Assembly (NCBI RefSeq): GCF_006542665.1
Contig: NZ_AP019735.1
Coordinates: forward strand, 620,001-684,000
Length of the DNA stretch: 64,000 nt
Direction: 5' to 3'
DNA from: Alistipes communis
Lineage (GTDB): Bacteria > Bacteroidota > Bacteroidia > Bacteroidales > Rikenellaceae
Positions 27,758-37,288 of the stretch are shown one piece after another. Position 1 is the stretch's first letter; the number at the start of each line of letters is the position of its first letter. Below the pieces are notes generated by a model, which made no database searches, was not told the DNA's origin, and saw only the letters and a list, made by a program, of their open reading frames with translations. The position numbers and the translations under genes were made by a program.

Positions 27758-30700
27758 TTAGAACATATATTTGATACCGAACTGCATCGTCCAATAGGAA
27801 CCGATATCGGGTTTGTAGGTACGATCCAGCGAAATGTCGTTGCCGTAGATGTCCTTCAATCCGTTGGTCATCTTGTATTGAAGCGTATAGTCGTTGGCCG
27901 CCGTCGGCTTCTGCGTGACGGACAAGAACTGATACTGCTGACCGTTCGTCCCCAGATACTGCGAGTAGCTTACACCCCAGTTGCGGTTGAGCAGGTTGAG
28001 GAAGTTGTCGATGTTGAAACTGAATCGCAACTTGTGCTCGCGACCGTTGCGCTGCGGAACGATGATGTCGTGCGAAATGCTCAGGTCGAGCTGATTGGCG
28101 AAGGGTGCCACGGCGCCGTTGCGCTTAGTGTACTCGCCGCGGTGCTTGCTCAGATAGGCGTCCTGCTCGATGAACTTGTCCATCGCCTGCCAGGCATTCT
28201 CCCAGGCCTGCGCCTCGTCGAAATCCTTGTCACCGGCCATGTTGCCGTTGTTGTCGGCGAAACCGTCGGAAACCAGATGGCCGACCGCTTCGTCGCGGTT
28301 GGCCGGCACGTAGATCAGGTCGTTGGCCGTCTGACCGTCGCCGTTGGCGTCGCCGCCGTAGCAGTAGGAGAAGCGGAAAGGACGGTAACGCTGGTAGACC
28401 AGACCGAAGTTGGTCGCACCGTGCTTGCCCCAGCGTGCCGTGTAGAAGGCGCTCAACAACAGCCGCCCGTCGAACGAGCCGGCCGAATAGCCCAGCTCCT
28501 CGCTGTTGACAGCCACCTTCTGCGTATATTTCCAGGCCGACGTAGCCACCGACGACGTACCGTCGGTCACGCTGCGCGCCGTACCCATCGTATACGATCC
28601 ATTGAGGTAGAGACCGCGCAGCGGCCCCTGCACGAACTCCTTCTGAATTTGGAGCGTGGTGTAGAACGAGTAGCCCTTGTTCGTATTGCGAAGCATCACG
28701 ACGTGCGAAGCGGCGCCGTTTTCTCCGTTCATCGGGTTGAGCGTCTTGTTCTCGGCGTAATATCTCCCCGTGAAGGCCGTGCGCTGTCCTTGACCGCCGT
28801 CGTTCACGTATTTGCCTTCGGCGACCTCGATACCGATGTTGTCATGGTAGATCGCATTGACATCCTTCGTGTAGAGGGCTTCGAGCGTGAATACCCAGCC
28901 GCGCCACTTGTAGTCGAGCGCAAGATTGCTCTTCCACAGGCTCGGATACTTGAAATCGGGATCCGTCACGGCGATCTCGGCACGGGAATAGGCCGCCTCG
29001 GCGGGTTTGTACATATTGGCGTTCTGATCGATGCTGCCCAGGAAACCGAGATTTTTCAGCGCCTCGCCTTCCATGTCGATCGACCCGAAAAGCACGCCGT
29101 TGTTGCCCGCCTGATTCGAAATCCAGACATAGGGAGGCGTGCCCGTGAAGAGTCCCGTACCGCCGCGCAACTGCAACGAACCGTCTTCGAGCGGTTTCCA
29201 GTTGAAGCCCACGCGCGGCGAGAACTGCGGGTGCACGCCCGGATATTTCGAAACGTCGACCTTGATGCCGTCACGATAGGTCTCGGCCGCCACGCGCGGA
29301 TTCTCAGGCAGGTCGGTCATGAAAATCGGCATATCGACGCGCAGACCGAACGTCAGCGAGAAACGGTTGCTGGGCGTCCACTTGTCCTGCACGTAAAAGC
29401 CGAGTTGCAGCACGTCGATCTCGGCGAAGGGGAAGCCCTCCATAAGCGAATACTTCTGCAAGTAGTGCGTCTGCCCCGTACCGGCGCTGTTGGCAAGACC
29501 GCCGTTGACCACGCCCTTCAGACCGAACTGCGAGGGGTCGTACTTGGTAATGTCGAAGCCCGTCATATTGCCGTGCGAAGCCATGTAATCCTTTGCGGCC
29601 AGCACGTTGAACTTGAAGTCGTCGATCGACGAAAAGACCCACGAGCCCGGATAGTTCTGCGCGAAGCCGTTGCTGAAACTGCGATAGTCCGACTGCGTGC
29701 CGACGGTGATCTGGTGACGGCCGTAGTTCATCGTGAAGTTGTCCTGAATCTGGAAGATGTCGGTATCGAGCTGGTTGTTGTAGGAGTTGGCCTCGGTACC
29801 GAAGACCGTATAGCTCGATCCGTCTTTGAGGATGTCGACCTGCGGGAAGAAACCGCCGTCCATGTCGCGATAGTCGCGCAGACGCGAGTACCCCACCTTC
29901 AACGTGTTGGACATGTGGTCGTTGATCGTCGAGTTCCAGTCGGCCATGACGATGTTGAAATCGTTGTTCGTGCGGTAGTAGCTCGACGAGAAGGGCATGG
30001 CATAGGCGTTGGGGCCGCGTCCGTTGGCAGGAGCGCCCGACGTCGAAGGTGCGTTCGTATTATAGGATTTCAGGTAGTAGTACTTCAACGAGAAGGTATT
30101 CCGATCGTTGATATTCCAGTCGATACGCGCCGTAAGACGATCGGCCCGCGTCTCGGTCTTCGACAGATCGTAACCGCCCGGATTGTAGTTGAACTGATCG
30201 CCGAGAAACTTGGCCAGATCGTCCAGATCGGCAGCCGAGACACGCGAATCGGCCAGACGGTTCGAGATCGGTTCGTCCTGACGGTCCAGCTCGCCGTTGA
30301 CGAAGAAGAAGAGCTTGTTCTTCACGATCGGGCCGCTCAGGCTCACACCGTACTGACGATTGGAGAACTCCGACACCTGACCGACATAGTCGCGCACGCG
30401 GCGGCCCTGCAACTCGGGACTCTTGGTATACATATAGGCCGAAGCGTGCCACTCGTTGGTACCCGACTTGGTCACCGAGTTGATACCGCCGCCCGTGAAG
30501 CCGCCGTTGCGCACGTCGTAGGGAGCGATCATCACCTGCACCTGCTCGATCGATTCGAGCGAGATGGGCTCCGTACCCTGGGCGCCCAGCGCCGACGACA
30601 GGCCGAACGAGTTGTTGAACGACGCACCGTCGACGGTCACGTTGTTGAAACGATACGACGTACCGGCGAAATTCTTACCGCTCGACATGGGCGTCAGTTT

Positions 30701-31168
30701 GACGAATTCATCGAGCGAACGGCTCGTCGTAGGCAGTTTCTCCATCATTTCGAGCGTCACGACCTCCTGCGCGCCCGTGCGGTTGGCATTGAAGACCGGA
30801 TTGGCCTTGCCTACGACCACCACTTCACCAATCGACTGCGAGTCTTCGCGCAACACGAAGTCCAACGTAGCCTCCTCGCCGATGGTCAGATAGATTCCCT
30901 CGATCTTTTCCGTATTGCAGCCGATAAAGCTGACCTCCACATCGTAAGGACCTCCCACACGCATACCGCCCAAGTTGAACTGGCCGTTGCGTGTCGATGC
31001 CGTAGCATACTGCGTACCCGTCGGCGTATGCACGGCGACGATCGTCGCACCGATGATCGGCTGGCCGTCGGTGTCGGCGACGCGACCGCTCATGCTCGAC
31101 GTCGTCACCTGTGCCGAAGCCGTACAGAATGCGAACAGCGACAAAAATAAAAAGGCAAGTTTCCTCAT
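27758..31168 (-). CDS. Oar-like TonB-dependent outer-membrane receptor
   Basis: A 1136-residue outer-membrane protein: signal peptide (MRKLAFLFLSLFAFCTASAQ), a carboxypeptidase-regulatory-like domain (MSGRVADTDGQPIIGATIV), a plug domain (GEVVVVGKANPVF..., FVKLTPMSSG) and a long beta-barrel ending in Phe (MQFGIKYMF). The pattern matches the Oar/OmpA-related TonB receptor group, not SusC: there is no SusD partner next to it. Ligand unknown. It is monocistronic, with a terminator downstream and a -7 box upstream. Confidence 0.9.
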   Translation of the reverse strand: MRKLAFLFLSLFAFCTASAQVTTSSMSGRVADTDGQPIIGATIVAVHTPTGTQYATASTRNGQFNLGGMRVGGPYDVEVSFIGCNTEKIEGIYLTIGEEATLDFVLREDSQSIGEVVVVGKANPVFNANRTGAQEVVTLEMMEKLPTTSRSLDEFVKLTPMSSGKNFAGTSYRFNNVTVDGASFNNSFGLSSALGAQGTEPISLESIEQVQVMIAPYDVRNGGFTGGGINSVTKSGTNEWHASAYMYTKSPELQGRRVRDYVGQVSEFSNRQYGVSLSGPIVKNKLFFFVNGELDRQDEPISNRLADSRVSAADLDDLAKFLGDQFNYNPGGYDLSKTETRADRLTARIDWNINDRNTFSLKYYYLKSYNTNAPSTSGAPANGRGPNAYAMPFSSSYYRTNNDFNIVMADWNSTINDHMSNTLKVGYSRLRDYRDMDGGFFPQVDILKDGSSYTVFGTEANSYNNQLDTDIFQIQDNFTMNYGRHQITVGTQSDYRSFSNGFAQNYPGSWVFSSIDDFKFNVLAAKDYMASHGNMTGFDITKYDPSQFGLKGVVNGGLANSAGTGQTHYLQKYSLMEGFPFAEIDVLQLGFYVQDKWTPSNRFSLTFGLRVDMPIFMTDLPENPRVAAETYRDGIKVDVSKYPGVHPQFSPRVGFNWKPLEDGSLQLRGGTGLFTGTPPYVWISNQAGNNGVLFGSIDMEGEALKNLGFLGSIDQNANMYKPAEAAYSRAEIAVTDPDFKYPSLWKSNLALDYKWRGWVFTLEALYTKDVNAIYHDNIGIEVAEGKYVNDGGQGQRTAFTGRYYAENKTLNPMNGENGAASHVVMLRNTNKGYSFYTTLQIQKEFVQGPLRGLYLNGSYTMGTARSVTDGTSSVATSAWKYTQKVAVNSEELGYSAGSFDGRLLLSAFYTARWGKHGATNFGLVYQRYRPFRFSYCYGGDANGDGQTANDLIYVPANRDEAVGHLVSDGFADNNGNMAGDKDFDEAQAWENAWQAMDKFIEQDAYLSKHRGEYTKRNGAVAPFANQLDLSISHDIIVPQRNGREHKLRFSFNIDNFLNLLNRNWGVSYSQYLGTNGQQYQFLSVTQKPTAANDYTLQYKMTNGLKDIYGNDISLDRTYKPDIGSYWTMQFGIKYMF

Positions 31169-31297
31169 AAGTATAAGTTTAGATTAATAAAAAGGGAGAT
31201 TTCCATTCGTCTACGGCATCCGGCTCCGAAAAACAGAGTCGCCATGCCACCCGTTACCCGTTGTCTTTTCGGATCGATCCGTAACATAAATCTGCTG

Positions 31298-31305
31298 CAA
31301 AGATA
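31298..31305 (-). promoter_or_regulatory. -7 box of TonB receptor gene
   Basis: The minus strand reads TATCTTTG (TAnnTTTG), 130 bp ahead of the start at 31168, implying a ~120-nt 5' leader. A TTTG lies only 11 bp further upstream, so the -33 box is uncertain. Confidence 0.45.
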
Positions 31306-31377
31306 ACGCTTTCCTACAAATTATAAACGCTTACCTATATATTTATGAAAATCCGGCCGCTTTTACCTCCGAAACGC

Positions 31378-31412
31378 AAGTGGTCGGACTCACGACGTGA
31401 GTCCGACCACTT
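31378..31412 (-). terminator. Terminator after PpiD-like gene
   Basis: A 16-bp perfect stem AAGTGGTCGGACTCAC/GTGAGTCCGACCACTT with a 3-nt loop, 20 bp beyond the stop at 31432. The stem is strong; the T run after it is weak. Confidence 0.65.
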
Positions 31413-31431
31413 TACGAATCGGGTGTTTTCG

Positions 31432-33465
31432 TCAGAAATAACGGCCGCTCAAATCCTTCATCTCGGCCATCTCCTGCAAAGCCGGCAGGAGGCGCTGCTG
31501 CATCATTCCCTCGGCCATCGCTTCGGCACGCACCTTCTCGTCCTCGGCCGTCTGCTGCCGCTCGGCCGGATCGATCGCAGTCACCTCGAAGAGGTAAACG
31601 CCCGAAATGCCCTTGACCGGAGCCGAAACCTTGCCTTTCTCGGTCGTCTCGGTGATCGCACCCACGAGCGCCGGCTCGACACCCGCACCGTCGATGTAGA
31701 ACGACCCGAAGGTCACGTCCTTGAAATCGGTCACCTCGCTGCCGAAGCTCTCGGCGGCGCCTGCCAGCGACGCATCGGAGAGGTTCTTCACGATATAGTC
31801 GTATTTCTTGTCGCGCAGCAGGCGGTTCTGAATCTGCGGGGCAGCCTTCTTCACCGAAGCGTACTCGTCGTCGTCGATCTCCGTGAGCAGCGCCACGACA
31901 TAGTCCTTGCCGACCTTGAAAATCTCCGACAGGTCGCCCTTGTCCGCGCCGTAGGCCCAGCGGGCCACTTCACGCGAACCTTCCAGACCGCGAACCGAGC
32001 GGTCACCCATGTTGAGCGTCGCTATGCGCGGCGTCACGGCAGCCTTCGAGGCCGCCTCGTTGAACGCGGCGGCGGAACCTTTGGCGTTCACGGCGAAGGT
32101 GCTGGCCTGATTGTGAACGTCGCGCAGCGTTGCGGCCGAAGCCTCCACGGGATAGCTTACCGTCGCCACCTTGTAATGTTTCGAGGGTTTGTCGGCACGG
32201 TAAACGTTGACGAGCTGGATGGCGTCGCCGCTCATCACCTTCACCACGTCGCCCTTTCTGGCGTCCGAAAGCGCTTCGGCCATTACGGTATTGAAGGCCG
32301 AGAAGGGGTAGACGCCCACCTCGCCGCCTGCGGCGGCCAACTCCTCGTTGGCCGAATACTGACGCGACAGGTCGGCGAAATTCTCACTCGTCGCCACCGT
32401 TTTGAGACTGTCGGCCAGTTTCTCGGCGGTATACGGAAGCACGATCATTTTCAGACCGAGCGTATCGGGAGCCATGCGGCTCTCCACCACACGGGCCATC
32501 GTCCAGACGTTGTTCTTCAACTCAGGGCCGAACATCTTGCCCGCGACGAGCGCCTCGGCCTGTTCGCCCAGCTGCGCCGCCGTCACATAACGGTCGGCGA
32601 TCTCGCCGTGGCGATCCTGACGCACGAAGAGTTTCACGTCCTCCGCGGCGTCGAACTTCTCGCCGACGGCGCGCACCTCCTTTTCGAGGTTCAGCATATC
32701 GTCGTCCGTAGCGTTCACCTCGAAGACCACGTACGACAGCGTGCGCGACGGCGACTGCTTGAACATCTCCTTATGGGCGTTGTAGAACGACTTGATCTCG
32801 CCCGACGAGACGCTCACCAGCGAATCGGGCACCGACGAATAACGCTTGGCGACATACTTCCCGCCGAAGACCTGGTTGGCCGCATCGACACCGTCCTCGA
32901 TTTCGAGTTTGTTGACATAGGCGCCCTTGCCGATCAGCGTGGCGTATTTCTGCACGGCGCGTTCCAGCCGGGCCTGCTCGTTCAGGTCGTTCCACGCCTG
33001 TTGCGCGCGGGCGTCGGAAGCGGCCTGCGACAGGAACTGCGACACGGCGGCAGCGTTGTAAGCCCCCGTACGCGGATCGCCGAAAGCCGAATAGAAGGCC
33101 TGCGAAGGGATCTTGCCGCTGACCATGTCCAGACGCTCCTGCTCGGGAACCTCGATACCCATCCGCTCGAAGCCGGGGACGAGCACGTGGTCGGCGAAAA
33201 GCGCCTGCCACGTCGCGGCGGCCAGCTGGTCGGACTCCTGATCGGTCGAAGCCTCTACGCCGCCGTTGCGGTTCTTGATGGCGTCGTACTGATTCAGATA
33301 CTCGGAGTAGCGGATCTTGTCGCCGTCGATCACGCCGACCTTCGGATCGTTGTCCGAGAAACCCATGTCGGTCTTCAACGACAGAATGAATGCCAAGAGG
33401 GCGAGTGCGATAATCACCGACAGAAGCGCGCCGAACTTGGTCCGTAAAGTGTTCAAACTTGCCAT
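31432..33465 (-). CDS. PpiD/SurA-like periplasmic peptidyl-prolyl isomerase
   Basis: A 677-residue chaperone anchored by one N-terminal helix (LLSVIIALALLAFILSLK), with a SurA_N/PpiD N-terminal chaperone region (VGVIDGDKIRYSEYLNQYD) and parvulin-like domains in the middle (LADLSRQYS-type and GGEVGVYPFSAF segments near 370-400). It helps fold outer-membrane proteins. It is the last gene of the minus-strand envelope cluster after lptC and the CNNM protein, an order I know from other Bacteroidota. Confidence 0.88.
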   Translation of the reverse strand: MASLNTLRTKFGALLSVIIALALLAFILSLKTDMGFSDNDPKVGVIDGDKIRYSEYLNQYDAIKNRNGGVEASTDQESDQLAAATWQALFADHVLVPGFERMGIEVPEQERLDMVSGKIPSQAFYSAFGDPRTGAYNAAAVSQFLSQAASDARAQQAWNDLNEQARLERAVQKYATLIGKGAYVNKLEIEDGVDAANQVFGGKYVAKRYSSVPDSLVSVSSGEIKSFYNAHKEMFKQSPSRTLSYVVFEVNATDDDMLNLEKEVRAVGEKFDAAEDVKLFVRQDRHGEIADRYVTAAQLGEQAEALVAGKMFGPELKNNVWTMARVVESRMAPDTLGLKMIVLPYTAEKLADSLKTVATSENFADLSRQYSANEELAAAGGEVGVYPFSAFNTVMAEALSDARKGDVVKVMSGDAIQLVNVYRADKPSKHYKVATVSYPVEASAATLRDVHNQASTFAVNAKGSAAAFNEAASKAAVTPRIATLNMGDRSVRGLEGSREVARWAYGADKGDLSEIFKVGKDYVVALLTEIDDDEYASVKKAAPQIQNRLLRDKKYDYIVKNLSDASLAGAAESFGSEVTDFKDVTFGSFYIDGAGVEPALVGAITETTEKGKVSAPVKGISGVYLFEVTAIDPAERQQTAEDEKVRAEAMAEGMMQQRLLPALQEMAEMKDLSGRYF

Positions 33466-33584
33466 AAAACTGTATTTATTTTTTCATTAGTTTGCTTTCC
33501 TGCGGACGTTTTTTCGCCTCGGCACAGCCCGAACGGGTGCGGCTCTGCATCCGGCTTATCGAAAACGTCCTTTTTTCGGGCCTC

Positions 33585-33592
33585 CAAAGATA
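33585..33592 (-). promoter_or_regulatory. -7 box upstream of PpiD-like gene
   Basis: The minus strand reads TATCTTTG, 120 bp before the start at 33465. No matching -33 box was seen, but the gene is 170 bp from its upstream neighbour and so may have its own promoter. Confidence 0.45.
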
Positions 33593-33635
33593 GTAAATTA
33601 TTCGTAATTAACCCGCTGATCGGCCGAAAAAAAGC

Positions 33636-34892
33636 TCACAACCGTCTGACCCGCGCCAGCTCGATGCGCGAACGGGTCGTGCGCAACACACGGATTTCGA
33701 GGCCGTCGACCGTAAGCGACTGACCGGCAGAAGGAATCCCGTCCAGATGCGAGATGATATAACCCGCCAGCGTGTCATATTCGCGGCTCTCCTCGATGCC
33801 GAGCCCGTAGCGTTCGTTGAGGTATTTCACTTCGAGCCGGCACGAAAAGACGTACTCGTTCTCGTCGACCTGCTTCTCGATCATATCCTGCTCGTCGTGC
33901 TCGTCCTCGATCTCGCCGAAAATCTGTTCCAGCACGTCTTCGAGCGAGATGATGCCCGCCGTGCCGCCGAACTCGTCGATCACCACGGCGATGTAGGAGC
34001 GGTGCTTGATGAAGTGTTCCAGCAACGCCTGCAACGGCATGGTCTCCGGCACGAAATAGGCCGTCATCAGTACCTTCCTCAGATCGGCCGGCTGGCGGAA
34101 CAGGCTCTTGGAGTTGACGTATCCCACGATATTATCGATACTGCCCTCCCAGACGAAGATGCGCGAATATTTGCTCTCGACGAAGCGGCGCGTCAGCTCT
34201 TCGACGCTCGTCGACAGCTCGACGGCCTCGACATCGATGCGCGGCACCATGCAGTCGCGCACGCGCAGATCGGCGAAGTCCAGCGCGTTCTGAAACAGTT
34301 TGATCTCGTTCTCCTCGTCGTGCTGCACCTCCGTCGACCCCTCGATCAGACTTTCGAGATCGGTGCGGTTGAAGTCGGCCGCCGGCGCCTGCCTCTTCAT
34401 CCGGCAGCCGAACAGCCGCAGGATGACATACGAAACGACGGTCGTAAGCCATACGATCGGATAGAGCAGGATGTAAAAGACGAAGAGCAGCGGCGCGAAG
34501 GCTCGGTAATAGAAATTGGGATTTCCCTTGACGATCGACTTGGGCAGATATTCCGCCACGAAGATGATGACGACCGTCGAGATGAGCGTTTCGGCCAGCA
34601 CCGACCCGCCCTGCGCCACGGCGTCCCAGCCGGCCAGCGCAGCGAGCGCGCGCAGCAGCGACGACATGTAGAGCGAATAGACGACCAGCGCGATGTTGTT
34701 GCCCACCAGAATCGACGTGATGTACTGCCCCGGATGCCGCTCGAAGACCTTCGCCACGAAATCGAGCAGGCCGCTCTGCTTGCGGTCGATCTCCAGTTTG
34801 AGGCGGTTCTTGCTCACGAAGGCGATCTCCATGCCCGAAAAGAAGGCCGAGAGGAGCAGCATCACGAGGATCAGGATAACGGATACGGTCAT
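33636..34892 (-). CDS. CNNM/CorC-type transporter with CBS domains
   Basis: A 418-residue membrane protein of the hemolysin/CNNM family: DUF21 transmembrane domain (residues 1-200, three to four helices, beginning ILILVMLLLSAFFSGMEIAF), a CBS pair (DCMVPRIDVEAVE; IAVVIDEFGGTAGIISLED) and a C-terminal CorC-HlyC transporter-associated domain (GLEIRVLRTTRSRIELARV). CNNM proteins export magnesium or sense ions; in gliding Bacteroidota a member is called GldE. It lies 2 bp after lptC. Confidence 0.9.
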   Translation of the reverse strand: MTVSVILILVMLLLSAFFSGMEIAFVSKNRLKLEIDRKQSGLLDFVAKVFERHPGQYITSILVGNNIALVVYSLYMSSLLRALAALAGWDAVAQGGSVLAETLISTVVIIFVAEYLPKSIVKGNPNFYYRAFAPLLFVFYILLYPIVWLTTVVSYVILRLFGCRMKRQAPAADFNRTDLESLIEGSTEVQHDEENEIKLFQNALDFADLRVRDCMVPRIDVEAVELSTSVEELTRRFVESKYSRIFVWEGSIDNIVGYVNSKSLFRQPADLRKVLMTAYFVPETMPLQALLEHFIKHRSYIAVVIDEFGGTAGIISLEDVLEQIFGEIEDEHDEQDMIEKQVDENEYVFSCRLEVKYLNERYGLGIEESREYDTLAGYIISHLDGIPSAGQSLTVDGLEIRVLRTTRSRIELARVRRL

Positions 34893-34894
34893 CG

Positions 34895-35920
34895 CTACGC
34901 GTCGGTTTGCGGTTCGTCCGCCTGCGGCGAAAGGGCCGCAGGGGCAGGATCGCCGTTATCGGGAGTCTTCTCTCCGGTCGGGGTTTCACCGGGGACGGCA
35001 GCCCCCGATTCGGCGGCAGGCTTTTCGCTCGCTTCGGCGGCCCGTTCACGTTCGGCTGCGGTAGGCTGCCCTTTTTTAACAGTATCGGCGGGATTGCCTT
35101 CGGCAGCAGGATCCGAAACAATTGCGGCAACCTCCGATCCGGCAGCAGGCTTTCCGCCCGTTTCAGGCGCCAGCTCGCGTCCGGCAACGGTCTGTTCCTT
35201 CCCGACCGCACCGGCAGGACCGCGTTCACCCGCAGCGGCAGGCGCAGGTGCGGAGCCGGCAGGCGGGCGGGTCACGGACTGCGGCGTCTTTTCGCCGGCC
35301 GGCCGGTCTTCCCCGTCGGCAGCTTCCGATTCGGACGGTTCGTCGTCCTCCTGGCTCACATCGACATCCATTTTCCCCGTGAAGCGGCGGAAACGCCATT
35401 CCTTGAAGGCTTCGTCCGACTCGAAGCCCTCGCCCTGAAAGACGTTGCCGCCTTCGTTCTGGACGATCTTCGTATCGACGTTCGAATAGATGCGCTGCGT
35501 CTTGGCATTCCAGAAGAGCTGCTGGGTGTAGAGTGTCTTGCCGTCGGACTTGACGACCACCACGTCGCCCTTGGCCTCCCACAGCTTCCGGTTCTCGTAA
35601 TAGATCGCGTAGTTGGCCGTCAGCACGGCGTCGACCGTCGTCAGCGAGTCGTCCTGGTAGGTGGTGATCTCGATCCCCTTGCGGAACTCGCGGTACGGCT
35701 CCTTGACCAGCGTATATCCTTCGAGCAGCGGCGCCTTGAAGAAATAGGAGCGCCGCCCGTTCTCGGACATGATGACCGACAGGTGTTCGCTGTACTCGGT
35801 CATCAGCGCCTCGTCGCCGCCGCTCGCTGCGGCAGGAGGCTTGTCGCACGAGAATAGCAAGATAGCACTCCCCGCAACGAGGAGTGCTACCAGAACATAT
35901 CGTCCGATCAGACGGGCCAT
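34895..35920 (-). CDS. lptC: LptC-like LPS export protein with long acidic tail
   Basis: A 341-residue protein. The first ~190 residues match LptC: an N-terminal lipoprotein-like anchor (LVALLVAGSAILLFSC), then the periplasmic jellyroll (GVVVVKSDGKTLYTQQLFWN-like strands, IYSNVDTKIV, FQGEGFESDEAFKEW). It would bridge LptB2FG and LptA in LPS transport. I start at ATG 35920, not 35980, to avoid a 44-bp overlap with the TPR gene. The last ~150 residues form a Pro/Ala/Glu/Gly-rich, low-complexity tail not found in standard LptC. Confidence 0.85.
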   Translation of the reverse strand: MARLIGRYVLVALLVAGSAILLFSCDKPPAAASGGDEALMTEYSEHLSVIMSENGRRSYFFKAPLLEGYTLVKEPYREFRKGIEITTYQDDSLTTVDAVLTANYAIYYENRKLWEAKGDVVVVKSDGKTLYTQQLFWNAKTQRIYSNVDTKIVQNEGGNVFQGEGFESDEAFKEWRFRRFTGKMDVDVSQEDDEPSESEAADGEDRPAGEKTPQSVTRPPAGSAPAPAAAGERGPAGAVGKEQTVAGRELAPETGGKPAAGSEVAAIVSDPAAEGNPADTVKKGQPTAAERERAAEASEKPAAESGAAVPGETPTGEKTPDNGDPAPAALSPQADEPQTDA

Positions 35921-35936
35921 CTTCGCAGGCGCCTGA

Positions 35937-37250
35937 TTAGCGGATGCAGCGAACCGTCGTCGCAATGCCGTTGACGACATAGCGCTGACCGGCCTGCACT
36001 TCGTTGAAGAAGCACTCCTCCTTCGAGGGCCATGCGCTGCGGAAGGCGGCCATCATCTTGGTCGCGGTCTCTTTCAGATCGGCCTCTTCGAGCAGCTGAG
36101 CGGCCTTCTCCATCGTGTCGTAAGCCACCCAGTACATCGCCTGCGAAGTAAAGTTGGCACCCGAAGCCTGTGCGCCGTAGCACTGCGCCAGCACGAAATA
36201 GGTCATGCCGTCCTCGGGATTGAGCGCCTGCGCTTCGAGCGCGGCCTTGCGGGCCTCGGCATAGTTCTTCGTAGCCAGCTGTACGACGCCGATGCGCACC
36301 AGCAGCTTCTCCTTCTCGACATTGTCGGTCTCGACGGCCAGCGCCTCGGTCAGATACTTGATCGCCTTGTCGTACTCCTGCTTGTTCTGGAAAGCCTGCG
36401 CGAGGAACAACGCGGTTTCGGCCGACGGCTTCACTTCGTAATATTTCTCGGCGGTAGTCAGATAGAACTCGCTGTCGCATTTGGCGCGCGTCATCAGATC
36501 GACGGCCTGCGCCAGCACGTCGGGATCGTTGTTGCTGGCGGCGATCTTTTCCTTGAACATCGCTTCCAGATTCTCGCACGAAGCCACGCCCGACAGGCCG
36601 AAGCACTTGTCGAACTGATCCTTATACTCGGCAGCCTGCCCCGTAGCGCCGTCAAAGACAGGTGACAGACGGTCGTACTCGGCGATGATCTCCTCGGGCG
36701 AACCTTCGCCGTCGTCCTTATAGTAGTCGGTGAGCTGCTTGAAATAGATCGCTACCAACTCCGGATCGGGCTGTGCGGCGATCGCCTCGCGGAACAGCTC
36801 CAACACCCGTTCGTGGTCGAGCGGATTATAGATCAGAAAGTCGCGTGCCTTGCGGTCGAGGATGTAGGCCTTGCCGCGGGTCGCATGATCGCCGAAATTC
36901 TCGATACGCAGATCGTAGAGCAGCATCAGCGAGTCGATGTAGGTCTTCTTCTCGGCTACGCTCTTGGCACGCGCGATCTTGTTCTTCATCACCGTAGCGC
37001 CCTTGGCATAGATATTCTCCGAAGCCTTGGGACACTTGTCCAGCAGTTGTTTGAGGTACCCCGAAGCAGTCTGGAAATCCTGGTTGCCGACCGCCTCGTT
37101 GAAAAAGTTGAGCAAATAGATGTTGTCTTTCCGTTCCTCGGGCGTTGCGCCGTATTTGCCGTACTTCGCATCGTCGCTGAAATCCTGGGCCATCGCCACC
37201 ACTCCGACGACGGCCAACGCTACAGAGAGCAGAATTTTTACGCTTTTCAT
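35937..37250 (-). CDS. Periplasmic tetratricopeptide-repeat protein
   Basis: A 437-residue exported protein (signal MKSVKILLSVALAVVGVVAMA) with TPR-type helical pairs, clearest at 290-370 (AETALFLAQAFQNKQEYDKA, KNYAEARKAALEAQALNPED). Start at 37250 was chosen for the signal peptide. It sits between an outer-membrane beta-barrel gene and lptC, an arrangement conserved in Bacteroidota as far as I recall. Its role is probably in envelope assembly, not enzymatic. Confidence 0.8.
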   Translation of the reverse strand: MKSVKILLSVALAVVGVVAMAQDFSDDAKYGKYGATPEERKDNIYLLNFFNEAVGNQDFQTASGYLKQLLDKCPKASENIYAKGATVMKNKIARAKSVAEKKTYIDSLMLLYDLRIENFGDHATRGKAYILDRKARDFLIYNPLDHERVLELFREAIAAQPDPELVAIYFKQLTDYYKDDGEGSPEEIIAEYDRLSPVFDGATGQAAEYKDQFDKCFGLSGVASCENLEAMFKEKIAASNNDPDVLAQAVDLMTRAKCDSEFYLTTAEKYYEVKPSAETALFLAQAFQNKQEYDKAIKYLTEALAVETDNVEKEKLLVRIGVVQLATKNYAEARKAALEAQALNPEDGMTYFVLAQCYGAQASGANFTSQAMYWVAYDTMEKAAQLLEEADLKETATKMMAAFRSAWPSKEECFFNEVQAGQRYVVNGIATTVRCIR

Positions 37251-37288
37251 CTTAACTATTCCCTTCTTATTTTTAGATTTTGTCAAGT

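Noticed and set aside
27734..31150. 1138-residue ORF antisense to the TonB receptor
   Set aside because: Low-information antisense reading of a receptor whose signal peptide, plug and barrel are all present on the minus strand.
31345..33447. 700-residue ORF antisense to the PpiD-like gene
   Set aside because: No recognisable domain and composition typical of antisense frames; the minus-strand protein is a recognised family.
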